Below, in pieces: positions 1 to 8,847 of a DNA stretch of 64,000 nucleotides. Position numbers and translations under genes: made by a program. Positions within the stretch are counted from its first letter, which is position 1; each line of letters opens with the position of its first letter. The stretch comes from Staphylococcus debuckii (GTDB lineage: Bacteria; Bacillota; Bacilli; Staphylococcales; Staphylococcaceae): NCBI RefSeq assembly GCF_003718735.1, contig NZ_CP033460.1, positions 744,001 to 808,000 on the forward strand, written 5' to 3'. Below the pieces are notes generated by a model. It searched no databases. It was given only the letters and a program-made list of their open reading frames with translations, and had not been told where the DNA came from.

Positions 1-1234
1 GTGTGATAATCAAGCCGATAGACATCGGTTTTTTAATACGTCTTGGTAATGGTTGCGGTGTTTTCATGCGGCCTAAGCGTTTGAACCAAGATAAGAAACC
101 TAAAATGATACCGCCTAAGAAGGCTAAACATACTAATAGGTTAATAATTTTGTTGGCGATGCCGAATAAATGACCTTCATGAAGCGGAATGCCCCAAGTC
201 AACCATTTAGCTAAAATACCGTAATCTTGATAATTGACTTGTCCTAATTTCTTACCTGTATATTGATCCATATACATTGTTGTTTCTTTATAAGGTGAGA
301 CGTCAAAACCAGTCACACCGCTGTTACTTGCTCGCGATAAGGTGAACGAACCATCTGCACTAGTTGGAGACACAATAGCATAAGGGCGTTTCAATCCTTC
401 TTTTTGAGCATCTGACACGACTTTATCTAAAGATAATTGACCCGGTGTGTGTGTCATCGGCATAGCCATACCGCCATGATGACCGCCGCCACTCGATTCG
501 GGTGCTTGTTTCTTTTTCATAGCCCAAGGAATTTCATTCGCTTCAGATTTAGGAGGGTTGGCTGCAATCTGTGTTTGCTCTAAAGCTGGGTACGTAGTTG
601 CAATTTTATTAATCTTATCTCCCATAAATCCTGACCAAGGCAATCCTGTAAACACTAGAATCAACATCGGGATGGCAATAATGATACCGACGATTGAATG
701 CCATTTCTGTAAACGTAAGTTACGACTGTTTTGAGTTAATAAATGTTTGCGGAACATCATATAAATACCGGAAAGTATCATGAAGACCGTCCAACATGCT
801 GTGAGTTCTACTAAGTAATTAATTACTGTATTTTCCGTTGACAGTGAACTATGTATACTCCGTGTCATATTAGAATACGTATACTTAGCATTTTGCTGAG
901 CTACAATCTGATTGTGGTTGTCTAAGAAGATATAGTATGAATTGCCTTCCATATCACCGATTGTAATACGGTTATTATATGGGGCTTGCATCATACTGAC
1001 TTTATTAATCATATATCCGGGGTGTTCTTTCTCAATTTGCTTAATCGCATCATTTAAAGATTGCTGCTGGTGATGCTCGCTATGTCCATAGAATTCATGT
1101 TTATAAAAATGATTCTCCACTTCTGGGAAGAAGAGATATGCGATTCCGGATAGCGTTAATGTAATCAACAATGGTGTTATAAAGATGGCCGCATAGAAGT
1201 GAAGTCTCTGAAGCGGATTAAATGTATTTTTCAT
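1..1234 (-). CDS. PepSY-associated TM protein (3' end cut by window)
   Basis: The reading frame starts at an ATG at 1234 behind a weak AGGTAAT site and stays open to the window edge, so the C-terminal end is missing. The start reads MKNTFNPLQRLHFYAAIF. Several membrane spans are visible: residues ~15-35, a pair after ~140 (one near the conserved LQKWHSIVGI motif), and a further span near the end. Between them lie soluble PepSY-like segments. This matches the PiuB/PepSY-TM family, often linked to iron or flavin-dependent reduction at the membrane. Unusual is a His/Met-rich loop (GGGHHGGMAMPM) in the extracytoplasmic segment, which could bind copper or another metal; that is inference. No clear Fur box was seen upstream. 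Confidence 0.8.
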   Translation of the reverse strand, partial: MKNTFNPLQRLHFYAAIFITPLLITLTLSGIAYLFFPEVENHFYKHEFYGHSEHHQQQSLNDAIKQIEKEHPGYMINKVSMMQAPYNNRITIGDMEGNSYYIFLDNHNQIVAQQNAKYTYSNMTRSIHSSLSTENTVINYLVELTACWTVFMILSGIYMMFRKHLLTQNSRNLRLQKWHSIVGIIIAIPMLILVFTGLPWSGFMGDKINKIATTYPALEQTQIAANPPKSEANEIPWAMKKKQAPESSGGGHHGGMAMPMTHTPGQLSLDKVVSDAQKEGLKRPYAIVSPTSADGSFTLSRASNSGVTGFDVSPYKETTMYMDQYTGKKLGQVNYQDYGILAKWLTWGIPLHEGHLFGIANKIINLLVCLAFLGGIILGFLSWFKRLGRMKTPQPLPRRIKKPMSIGLIIT

Positions 1235-1627
1235 TAAGTATTACCTCTTTATCTATTTATATAGGAATCATTACGATTTGTAAAAAGACTACATTTTATT
1301 ATTACAGATTCATAGATAAATAAAAGTACATTTATTTGTCATATTTTGAAAATTTTATGGCGGTAGTGTGACAATTCGGGAATTAAACCATTTTGTATTG
1401 AAAGATTTTCTGTAAATATTTTTTAGAATTTAGAACAGAGAGTGCGAAACACCAGATATTATCTCAACTTTTTATTATTCTTTTTCTTTTAAAAGCGAAT
1501 ATTGCACTTTTCCGATTATTAAACTCGAATTTGATATTGACTTTGTAGAGAATCCAATCTATTATCAGAATATTACAAAAATAACTTCGATCAAAATTTA
1601 TATTACAACATAGGAGGCGAAATTTTT
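1235..1627. other. Intergenic region between divergent genes, with a promoter for the IIC gene
   Basis: No gene is supported here. Near its right end is a good sigma-A promoter on the plus strand: TTGACT at 1537-1542, a 17-bp spacer and TATTAT at 1560-1565, about 60 bp before the IIC start. The rest is A+T-rich, with no clear hairpin or operator that I can support. Confidence 0.55.
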
Positions 1628-2698
1628 ATGTCGAATACACTTACTAAACCAGGAACTAAAGTAACACCTAAGACATTTTTATTTAATGTATTGAATGGGG
1701 TGGCGATTGCGATTATTGCTGGATTGATTCCCAACGCAATTTTAGGTGAGATTTTGAAAGCTTTAAAACCACACTACCCGATTTTTGGAGAGTTGTTATT
1801 AATTACAACCTCTATCCAGTTTGGAGTACCGTTATTAGTAGGTGCACTAGTTGCACATCGGTTTAATTTCTCTCCTTTAGGTATTTCAGTAGTGGCAGGC
1901 TCTTCGTTTATAGGCAGTGGGGCAGCCGTATTTAAAGATGGAACTTGGGTTATTACAGGCATCGGCGATTTGATTAATACCATGCTTGCAGCGGCGCTAG
2001 CTTCACTACTTATTTTACTTATCGGCGAACGTTTCGGTAGTTTGAATTTAATTATTTTACCGACTTTCGTAGCAGTATTTACAGGATTTGTTACACTACA
2101 TACTTTGCCTTACGTTAAACTTGTGACCACAGGTATTGGTCAAATGATTAATACATTTACAGAGATGCAGCCTGTTTTAATGTGTATATTGATTTCACTT
2201 GTTTATAGCATTATCATTATTTCACCAATTTCCACAGTTGCTACTTCAATGGCTATTGGTATCAGTGGTCTTGCAGCAGGTTCAGCATCTATTGGTATTA
2301 CTTCAGCTGAAGCAGTTTTAGTATTTGGTACATGGGGAGTTAATAGACTGGGTGTACCGCTTACTATCTTTTTAGGCGGTGTGAAAATGATGTTGCCGAA
2401 CATGGTACGTTATCCAATTATGTTATTACCAATTACTACCACAGCTGCCATTTCTGGTTTCATTGCAAGCTTTATTGGAATAGGGGGAACAAAAGAATCT
2501 GCTGGATTCGGTATTATTGGATTGGTTGGACCCATCAACGCATTTAGATTCTTGGAAGGCGATAACTTCATCATGAAAATTATCCTTGTAGCCATTGCTT
2601 TCTTCGTCGTACCCTTTATTGTTGCATTTGTTACGCAATTCATCTACATGCGCGTACTTAAAATCTACAAAAAAGATATCTATAATTTCTTAGGATAG
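1628..2698 (+). CDS. PTS_EIIC_2 / PfoR-like membrane permease
   Basis: The 356-residue protein is almost entirely hydrophobic, with about nine or ten membrane segments. It belongs to the stand-alone PTS transporter subunit IIC family (PTS_EIIC_2), which includes clostridial PfoR. These proteins have the IIC membrane fold but no fused IIA or IIB domain, and their substrate is generally unknown. The start is an ATG 5 nt after the strong AGGAGGCGAAATTTTT site. Its own promoter lies at 1537-1565 and a hairpin follows the stop, so it looks monocistronic. No IIA/IIB partner is nearby. A regulatory role, as once claimed for PfoR, is possible but not shown by the sequence. Confidence 0.75.
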   Translation: MSNTLTKPGTKVTPKTFLFNVLNGVAIAIIAGLIPNAILGEILKALKPHYPIFGELLLITTSIQFGVPLLVGALVAHRFNFSPLGISVVAGSSFIGSGAAVFKDGTWVITGIGDLINTMLAAALASLLILLIGERFGSLNLIILPTFVAVFTGFVTLHTLPYVKLVTTGIGQMINTFTEMQPVLMCILISLVYSIIIISPISTVATSMAIGISGLAAGSASIGITSAEAVLVFGTWGVNRLGVPLTIFLGGVKMMLPNMVRYPIMLLPITTTAAISGFIASFIGIGGTKESAGFGIIGLVGPINAFRFLEGDNFIMKIILVAIAFFVVPFIVAFVTQFIYMRVLKIYKKDIYNFLG

Positions 2699-2701
2699 AC
2701 C

Positions 2702-2746
2702 AGAGAGTGGGCAAGTAGACTAGACTAACGCTTGCTCTCTTTTTTA
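2702..2746 (+). terminator. Probable intrinsic terminator of the IIC gene
   Basis: An AGAGAG...GCAAG arm pairs with CTTGCTCTCT at 2731-2740, with a short bulge, and a TTTTTT run follows. It lies 4 bp after the stop codon. Confidence 0.6.
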
Positions 2747-3141
2747 GTGAAAAAGAAAACTTACGAGAGTAGAGAATACGTAAAGAGTACCTCAAAGAAA
2801 AAGAACTCTTAAATAAGAAGAGAGGTGTAAAATTTGTACAAAAAAAGTCTTTTACTTCTGCTAAAGTTGTATTATAGTATAACAATACGAATGGAAAGGC
2901 TTTCATGATGAATTATCAGAATAATGACACGATTGAAAGCTAAAGAATAAAAAAATAAAAATCAGCTATGGCAGGATGATAAATTAAATTATATTTAATA
3001 TTATTTCTGCCTCGTATATATTCATCTTAATCGTAATGAAGTGACTAAAAATGTTATAATAGGGATTGCTGGATTTTTCTGTATATACTGAAAACCAACT
3101 TTAAACCAAACAACGTAATTTTAAACAAAGGGGGCTATGAG
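2747..3141. other. Upstream region of the oxoprolinase operon
   Basis: No gene is supported. A TATAAT at 3055-3060 is the best -10 candidate for the downstream operon, but no good -35 is seen 17 bp before it. A strong GGGGG ribosome site precedes pxpB. No riboswitch or operator was recognised. Confidence 0.4.
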
Positions 3142-3861
3142 ATGGATTATCAAATCATAAATGAGCAATCTATTATGATTAAATTCGAGCCGCAAATTGA
3201 TCCGGAAACATTTAAAAAAGTACAACAGATTGTGAAGTATTTAGAACAACAAGCAATTGAAGCGATCACAGAAGTTGTGCCATCATACAGAGCGGTGATG
3301 ATTCATTTTGATCAAACAAAGATTAATGCACAAGAACTGATTGATACATTGAATTTAGACAACTTAGATTTAGCAGACATTGAAGTATCAGAGAGTTCTA
3401 AAATTGTTTATATTCCAGTCGTATACGGGGGAGAATACGGACCGGACCTTAAAGCAGTAGCCGAACACAATCAGTTATCTACTGATGAAGTCATAAAATT
3501 ACATACAGAACCTACTTATTTAATTTATATGCTAGGATTTATGCCTGGTTTCCCTTATCTTGGAGGATTAGATGAGCGTCTGTATACCCCAAGAAGAGAT
3601 GAACCGAGAGTTCGCATTGATGCTGGGTCTGTCGGCATTGCGAATAATCAAACAGGCTTATATCCGCAAGATTCACCAGGCGGTTGGCAAATTATCGGTC
3701 GAACGCCATTAGATGTCTTCGACTTAAATCGTGAACCGATGACGTTATATGCTGCTGGTGATAATATTCAATTCTATGAAATCAGTGAAGCTGAATTCGA
3801 GGAAATTATGACAGAAAAGCATGAACCGGATTTTGATTTAGAAAGATGGGTGAATCGTTAA
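3142..3861 (+). CDS. pxpB: 5-oxoprolinase subunit B (KipI family)
   Basis: This 239-residue protein has the KipI/allophanate hydrolase subunit 1 fold. The family motif MLGFMPGFPYLGG is near residues 133-145, followed by the PRRDEPRVRIDAGSVGIA segment. With PxpA and PxpC it forms the ATP-dependent 5-oxoprolinase that opens pyroglutamate to glutamate. The start ATG follows an AAAGGGGGC site by 8 nt. It is the first gene of a tightly packed six-gene operon; pxpC starts 1 bp after its stop. The older name KipI (inhibitor of the sporulation kinase KinA) is unlikely to describe its role in a non-sporulating Staphylococcus. Confidence 0.9.
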   Translation: MDYQIINEQSIMIKFEPQIDPETFKKVQQIVKYLEQQAIEAITEVVPSYRAVMIHFDQTKINAQELIDTLNLDNLDLADIEVSESSKIVYIPVVYGGEYGPDLKAVAEHNQLSTDEVIKLHTEPTYLIYMLGFMPGFPYLGGLDERLYTPRRDEPRVRIDAGSVGIANNQTGLYPQDSPGGWQIIGRTPLDVFDLNREPMTLYAAGDNIQFYEISEAEFEEIMTEKHEPDFDLERWVNR

Positions 3862-3862
3862 G

Positions 3863-4870
3863 ATGAGTATCAGAATAAACAAACCAGGACTATTTTCTAC
3901 AATTCAAGATGAAGGACGTATCGGTCATCAAAAGGATGGGTTTTCAGGAGCAGGCGCTTTAGATATTTATAGTTTCCGCTTAGGCCAATCCCTAATCGGA
4001 AATAAAGGCCCGGCTATTGAAGCGACTATCATTGGACCTTCACTTACATTTTTAGAAGACGACACTATCGTAATAACTGGCGCAGAATTCAAAGCTGAAT
4101 TAAACGGCCGTCCTGTACCGCATCAAACTGTAGTTCAAGTGTACAAAGGCGATGAACTTGTGATGAACGCAGCTGTTAAAGGCGCACGCGGGTACGTATT
4201 CTTTGGGCATCCATTAGATGTGCCGGAAGTTGCAGGCAGTTATTCTACACATACACGCACAAAGATGGGCGGACATGAAGGCAGAGCGCTGAAGAAAGGC
4301 GACTTTGTCCATCAGAAGTTGAATGAAGCATATCGTAAACACGTAGGCTTCTCTAGCGATTTAGATTTGATTCATGAGGATACAGATACAATTCGTATTG
4401 TAGAAGGTCCTCAATATGATAGCTTTTCTGATGAAAATCATGAAAGCTTAGTTTCTGAGCCGTTTGAGATTTCAGAACAATCAGATCGTATGGGCTTTCG
4501 TTTGAAAGGACCATCGATTCCGCCTGAAGAAAGCGCAGATATCATTTCAGAACCTGTGGCTTTAGGAAGCATTCAAGTACCAAATGATGGTAATCCGATT
4601 ATTCTGATGAATGATAAACAAACTGTCGGCGGTTATACGAAAATCGCGACGGTTACACAATTAGATTTAAGCGTACTTGCGCAAAAGAAACCTGGAGAAA
4701 AAATTAATTTTGAATGGGTTTCAATTGAAGACGCAATTAAAGACTTAGAAGAATACAACGATGGTTTCGAAGAGATATTGAATAATGTCGAAAGAGAACC
4801 ATTATTTGATTTACGGGAATTAAGAATTACGGCGAATCGTATTTGCGAATTATTAGAGGGGGATAAATAA
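3863..4870 (+). CDS. pxpC: 5-oxoprolinase subunit C (KipA family)
   Basis: The 335-residue biotin-dependent-carboxyltransferase-like protein opens with INKPGLFSTIQDEGR, the signature of the KipA/allophanate hydrolase subunit 2 family. It also has the GGHEGRALKKGD segment near residue 136 and the late NDKQTVGGYTKIA motif. It should pair with PxpB to deliver the activated phosphorylated intermediate in 5-oxoproline hydrolysis. Its stop overlaps the start of the biotin-carrier gene by one base, which implies translational coupling. A second, diverged pxpB-pxpC pair lies at 42.6-44.3 kb. Confidence 0.9.
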   Translation: MSIRINKPGLFSTIQDEGRIGHQKDGFSGAGALDIYSFRLGQSLIGNKGPAIEATIIGPSLTFLEDDTIVITGAEFKAELNGRPVPHQTVVQVYKGDELVMNAAVKGARGYVFFGHPLDVPEVAGSYSTHTRTKMGGHEGRALKKGDFVHQKLNEAYRKHVGFSSDLDLIHEDTDTIRIVEGPQYDSFSDENHESLVSEPFEISEQSDRMGFRLKGPSIPPEESADIISEPVALGSIQVPNDGNPIILMNDKQTVGGYTKIATVTQLDLSVLAQKKPGEKINFEWVSIEDAIKDLEEYNDGFEEILNNVEREPLFDLRELRITANRICELLEGDK

Positions 4871-5313
4871 TGAAGTTAGAAGAAATCAAAGATTTAATTA
4901 ATTTAGTAAAAGAGAACGAAGTAAATAAGTTTAAATATAAAGACGAAGAACGTGAAATTGAATTAGATTTTTCAACTCCACAACAAACACAACCTGCTGC
5001 ACAAATTCAAACACAAGCGACTTCAAGTGCGACACCTGAAAATAATGCAGCATCAGCATCTGATGAAGCGCCGGCAGGTAATACAATCAATGCACCAATG
5101 GTAGGTACTTTCTTCTTGCAAGACGCAAAAGATTTAACTGAACCATTATTTAAAGTTGGCGACAAAGTCAGCAAAGGCGACGTGGTTGGCTTTATCGAAG
5201 CGATGAAAGTCATGAATGAAGTAACAAGTGATGTAGATGGAGAAGTGACAGCGATTTTAGTCGACCATGGTACGAATGTCGAGTATGATCAAGCGTTGAT
5301 TGAAGTTAAATAA
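4870..5313 (+). CDS. accB: Biotin carboxyl carrier protein (AccB-like) in the pxp operon
   Basis: The protein has 147 residues. Residues ~1-40 are a charged helical head, followed by a Gln/Ala/Thr-rich linker (~40-75) and a lipoyl/biotinyl domain. The biotin attachment motif EAMKVMNEV is near residue 115, with the Lys between the two Met residues. It is the carrier half of a biotin carboxylase pair placed inside the 5-oxoprolinase operon. Being away from fatty-acid genes, it may be a second AccBC set dedicated to this pathway rather than the housekeeping acetyl-CoA carboxylase. That functional split is inference. Confidence 0.9.
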   Translation: MKLEEIKDLINLVKENEVNKFKYKDEEREIELDFSTPQQTQPAAQIQTQATSSATPENNAASASDEAPAGNTINAPMVGTFFLQDAKDLTEPLFKVGDKVSKGDVVGFIEAMKVMNEVTSDVDGEVTAILVDHGTNVEYDQALIEVK

Positions 5314-5330
5314 AGGGGTGTGAAATTATC

Positions 5331-6689
5331 ATGTATCGTTGTTTAATTGCAAACAGAGGAGAAATCGCTGTACGTATCATCCGTGCTTGCCGCGAATCAG
5401 GCGTTGGTACGGTTGCTGTATACGCGAAGGGAGATGAAAAAAGTCTGCATGTCAGTTTAGCAGACGAAGCGATCTGTATCGGAGAAGCTAATCCTTTAGA
5501 CAGCTATTTAAATATTGAACGCATTATTGCGGCGGCTGAAATTTCAGGTGCAAATGCCATTCACCCAGGATACGGCTTCTTATCAGAAAGCCCTACTTTT
5601 GCGCAAAAAGTAGAAGAAAATGATATTTATTTCATTGGACCTACAAGACGTACAATGGAAATGATGGGTGACAAAATTACAGCACGCCAAACTGTTCATA
5701 ACGCAGGTGTACCAATCATTCCAGGTTCAACTGGCGCAGTCAACTCTGTTGAAGAAATTGAAGAAATTGCTAAAGATATCGGTTATCCAGTTGTATTGAA
5801 AGCAGCAAGCGGTGGCGGCGGTAAAGGTATACGTATCGTTAAAGAAAAGAAAGACTTAGAAAAATCTTTCAAAGAAGCACAAAGTGAAGGTAAAAAATAC
5901 TTTAACGATGACCGTATTTATGTAGAAGCATTTATTCCAGTTGCCAAACACGTTGAAGTACAAGTTATAGGCGACGGTAAAGAGAATTATGTACATTTAG
6001 GAGAACGTGATTGTTCAGTACAACGTAAAAACCAAAAATTAATTGAAGAATCACCTTGTGCAGCTTTATCTGACGAAAGACGCCAAGCTATCTGCGATGA
6101 TGCGGTTAAAGTTGCAAAGGCTTCAAATTACCGCAGTGCTGGTACAATCGAGTTCTTGGTTACTGAAGATGCTTATTATTTCATTGAAATGAATGCGCGT
6201 ATCCAAGTTGAACATACTGTTACAGAAATGCGTGCAGACCGTGACTTAGTTAAGTCGCAATTATACTTAATGAAATATGATGAACTTCCATATACGCAAG
6301 AGGACATTCATTTTACTGGTCATGTTATTGAAGCACGTATTAATGCTGAAAATCCAGAACGTAAATTCCAACCTTCACCAGGTAAGGTCAAAGCATTGCA
6401 TTTGCCTCAAGGCTTTAATGTACGTGTAGACTCATTACTTTATCCAAACTATGTCGTATCACCATTCTACGATTCATTAGTTGCCAAAGTAATTGTCAAA
6501 GCAAGCGACCGTAGACTTGCAATTGAAAAATTAAAATCTACTTTAGATGAAATGGTGATTGAAGGTTTCTCAACAACAGCGGATTTCTTATATGCTGTAT
6601 TATCATATCCTGCTTATGCAGAAGGTGATGCAAGTGATGTAGATATCAAGTTCTTAGATCGTCACCATATTATTAAGGGGGCATCATAA
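5331..6689 (+). CDS. accC: Biotin carboxylase (AccC-like) in the pxp operon
   Basis: The 452-residue protein is of normal AccC length. It shows the N-terminal [15 protein letters not shown] motif, the ATP-grasp glycine loop [13 protein letters not shown] near residue 160, the [12 protein letters not shown] segment, and the catalytic [14 protein letters not shown] region near residue 290. It carboxylates biotin on the carrier protein using ATP and bicarbonate. The start ATG follows an AAAGGGGTG site. It sits 17 bp after the carrier gene and 1 bp before pxpA, so all are likely co-transcribed. The acceptor of the carboxyl group in this operon is not evident, since no classic carboxyltransferase is present. 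Confidence 0.92.
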   Translation: MYRCLIANRGEIAVRIIRACRESGVGTVAVYAKGDEKSLHVSLADEAICIGEANPLDSYLNIERIIAAAEISGANAIHPGYGFLSESPTFAQKVEENDIYFIGPTRRTMEMMGDKITARQTVHNAGVPIIPGSTGAVNSVEEIEEIAKDIGYPVVLKAASGGGGKGIRIVKEKKDLEKSFKEAQSEGKKYFNDDRIYVEAFIPVAKHVEVQVIGDGKENYVHLGERDCSVQRKNQKLIEESPCAALSDERRQAICDDAVKVAKASNYRSAGTIEFLVTEDAYYFIEMNARIQVEHTVTEMRADRDLVKSQLYLMKYDELPYTQEDIHFTGHVIEARINAENPERKFQPSPGKVKALHLPQGFNVRVDSLLYPNYVVSPFYDSLVAKVIVKASDRRLAIEKLKSTLDEMVIEGFSTTADFLYAVLSYPAYAEGDASDVDIKFLDRHHIIKGAS

Positions 6690-6690
6690 T

Positions 6691-7449
6691 ATGCAAATAG
6701 ATTTAAACTGTGATTTAGGTGAAGCATTTGGTAACTATTCATTCGGAGGAGATCATCAAATCATTCCGTTGATTACTTCAGCGAATGTTGCTTGCGGTTT
6801 CCATGCAGGTGATGAAAATGTCATGAATGAAACAGTGAAATTAGCGAAAGAGCATGGTGTCGGTATTGGCGCACATCCTGGATTCCATGATTTACAAGGC
6901 TTTGGACGTCGCAATATTGATATGGCACCAGATGAAATTTATACATTAGTGGCTTATCAAATTGGTGCACTGCAAGCCTTTTGCCAAATCCATGATGTGA
7001 AAATCAACCATGTGAAACCACATGGTGCGTTATACAACATGGGTGCACGTGACAAAGATATTGCACACGCTATCGCGCAAGCAGTATATGACGTGGATCC
7101 ATCGCTTATCTTAGTCGGACTATCTAACACTTTGTTGATTTCAGAAGCTGAAGCAATCGGCTTGAAGACAGCGTCTGAAGTGTTTGCTGATAGACGCTAT
7201 GAAGCAAATGGCCAATTAGTCAGCCGTAAAGAGAATGACGCGGTCATCACAGACACAGATGCAGCAATTGAACAAGTGATTAAGATGGTTAAAGACAACA
7301 AAGTGACAGCGAAAGAAGGTACTGAAATAGATATTCAAGCAGATACAATCTGCGTGCATGGCGATGGTGCACATGCATTAGAATTCGTATCGAAAATTCG
7401 AGAAAGACTAACGAAAGAAGGTATTTCGATTACGAAACTAGGGGGTTAA
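6691..7449 (+). CDS. pxpA: 5-oxoprolinase subunit A (LamB/YcsF family)
   Basis: This 252-residue TIM-barrel-like protein starts [14 protein letters not shown], the LamB/YcsF signature. It carries the conserved [27 protein letters not shown] and [10 protein letters not shown] motifs, which hold the metal-binding and catalytic residues. It is the hydrolytic subunit of the PxpABC complex. The start follows AAGGGGGCATCATA, 1 bp after the biotin carboxylase. Its separation from pxpBC by accBC follows the order known in other firmicutes, where biotin genes are mixed with pxp genes. Confidence 0.93.
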   Translation: MQIDLNCDLGEAFGNYSFGGDHQIIPLITSANVACGFHAGDENVMNETVKLAKEHGVGIGAHPGFHDLQGFGRRNIDMAPDEIYTLVAYQIGALQAFCQIHDVKINHVKPHGALYNMGARDKDIAHAIAQAVYDVDPSLILVGLSNTLLISEAEAIGLKTASEVFADRRYEANGQLVSRKENDAVITDTDAAIEQVIKMVKDNKVTAKEGTEIDIQADTICVHGDGAHALEFVSKIRERLTKEGISITKLGG

Positions 7450-7452
7450 TAT

Positions 7453-8682
7453 ATGGGAGAAAACAAACAAACAAAGACGGATTTCGAGTTCACAAAGGAG
7501 CATAAACGCCTGTTACTCGGATCAGTTTTCTTGATGGCAACATCAGCAATCGGGCCGGCATTCTTAACACAAACTGCTGTATTTACAGCACAATTTGCAG
7601 CGAGCTTCGCTTTTGCGATTTTGCTTTCAATTATTATTGATATCGGGGCACAGATTAATATCTGGCGTGTCTTGGTAGTAACAGGTCTTCGTGGACAAGA
7701 AATTGCGAATGAAATGGTAAAAGGATTAGGTACATTCATCTCTATCTTGATTGCAATAGGCGGATTAGCCTTCAACATCGGTAATATTGCCGGTGCTGGA
7801 CTAGGTTTAAATGCCATTTTCGGAATTGACGTCAAATGGGGTGCAGCGATTACAGCTGTTCTAGCCATTGGTGTATTCGTAAGTAAGAGCGGTCAAAAAG
7901 TTATGGATATCGTCACAATGGTTTTAGGGGTACTCATGATTCTGATTGTTGCTTATGTCATGGTGGTTTCAAATCCTCCATATTTAGAGGCAGCACATAG
8001 AATGGTCTTACCGGAACATCCTGCAGCATTAGTATTGCCGATCATCACACTGGTCGGAGGTACAGTAGGTGGTTATATTACTTTCGCAGGTGCACACAGA
8101 ATTTTAGACTCTGGTATCAAAGGTAAAGAATATTTGCCGTTTGTTAACCAATCAGCGATTTCTGGTATCTTAACTACTGGAGTCATGCGTGGTCTATTAT
8201 TCTTAGCTGTATTAGGCGTAGTAGTAACAGGAGTAGCTTTAGATCCTGAGAATCCGCCAGCATCTGTATTCGAACATGCTTTAGGACCTATCGGTAAAAA
8301 TATTTTCGGTGTAGTATTATTTGCAGCTGCATTATCTTCTGTAATCGGTTCTGCTTATACAAGTGCTACATTCTTGAAAACATTGAGTAAATCATTGATG
8401 AAACGCAGCAACTTAATCGTTATTACTTTCATCGTTATTTCAACATTAGTCTTCTTATTCATCGGTAAACCAATCAAATTATTGATTATTGCTGGTGCAT
8501 TGAACGGACTTATCTTACCTATTACTTTAGGTACGATATTAGTAGCGAGTAAGAAGAAATCGATTGTCGGAGATTATAAACACCCGACTTGGATGTTAGT
8601 CTTCGGTATCGTGGCGGTTGTGGTAACCATTATCACAGGAATCTTCTCATTCCAAGGTTTAGCTGAACTTTGGAGTTCATAA
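7453..8682 (+). CDS. NRAMP-fold transporter (YcsG-like) without the canonical metal motifs
   Basis: The 409-residue protein has about eleven membrane segments and the NRAMP-family fold. In true metal transporters the first helix has DPGN and the sixth has MPH. Here the corresponding regions read SAIGPAFLTQ and TFAGAHRI, so the metal-coordinating Asp, Asn and Met are missing. It is the last gene of the pxp operon, 3 bp after pxpA. The context suggests uptake of 5-oxoproline or a related amide rather than a divalent metal. The substrate is inferred from position only. A hairpin terminator follows 17 bp after the stop. Confidence 0.8.
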   Translation: MGENKQTKTDFEFTKEHKRLLLGSVFLMATSAIGPAFLTQTAVFTAQFAASFAFAILLSIIIDIGAQINIWRVLVVTGLRGQEIANEMVKGLGTFISILIAIGGLAFNIGNIAGAGLGLNAIFGIDVKWGAAITAVLAIGVFVSKSGQKVMDIVTMVLGVLMILIVAYVMVVSNPPYLEAAHRMVLPEHPAALVLPIITLVGGTVGGYITFAGAHRILDSGIKGKEYLPFVNQSAISGILTTGVMRGLLFLAVLGVVVTGVALDPENPPASVFEHALGPIGKNIFGVVLFAAALSSVIGSAYTSATFLKTLSKSLMKRSNLIVITFIVISTLVFLFIGKPIKLLIIAGALNGLILPITLGTILVASKKKSIVGDYKHPTWMLVFGIVAVVVTIITGIFSFQGLAELWSS

Positions 8683-8698
8683 TCAAAGTGAAAAATAT

Positions 8699-8735
8699 AA
8701 GGCGCGGGCAGCCTAGTCCGTGTCTTATTTTTTTA
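8699..8735 (+). terminator. Terminator of the pxp operon
   Basis: AAGGCGCGG (8699-8707) pairs with CCGTGTCTT (8718-8726) through G-U tolerant pairing, and ATTTTTTT follows. Confidence 0.75.
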
Positions 8736-8803
8736 TTGCTTTTCAAGGTTTTCTTTTTAAAAAAGAATAAAGATATTGGATGTATATTGAAGTTGATAAA
8801 CGT

Positions 8804-8831
8804 TATAATAATAGTGATGTAAGCGCTTAGA
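8804..8831 (+). promoter_or_regulatory. -10 box and CcpA (cre) site of xylB
   Basis: TATAAT is at 8804-8809. The 14-mer TGTAAGCGCTTAGA at 8818-8831 fits the cre consensus TGWAANCGNTNWCA at 13 of 14 positions and overlaps the expected start of transcription, an arrangement that fits glucose repression. No convincing -35 was found. Confidence 0.65.
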
Positions 8832-8847
8832 AGGAAAGGTGACAACT

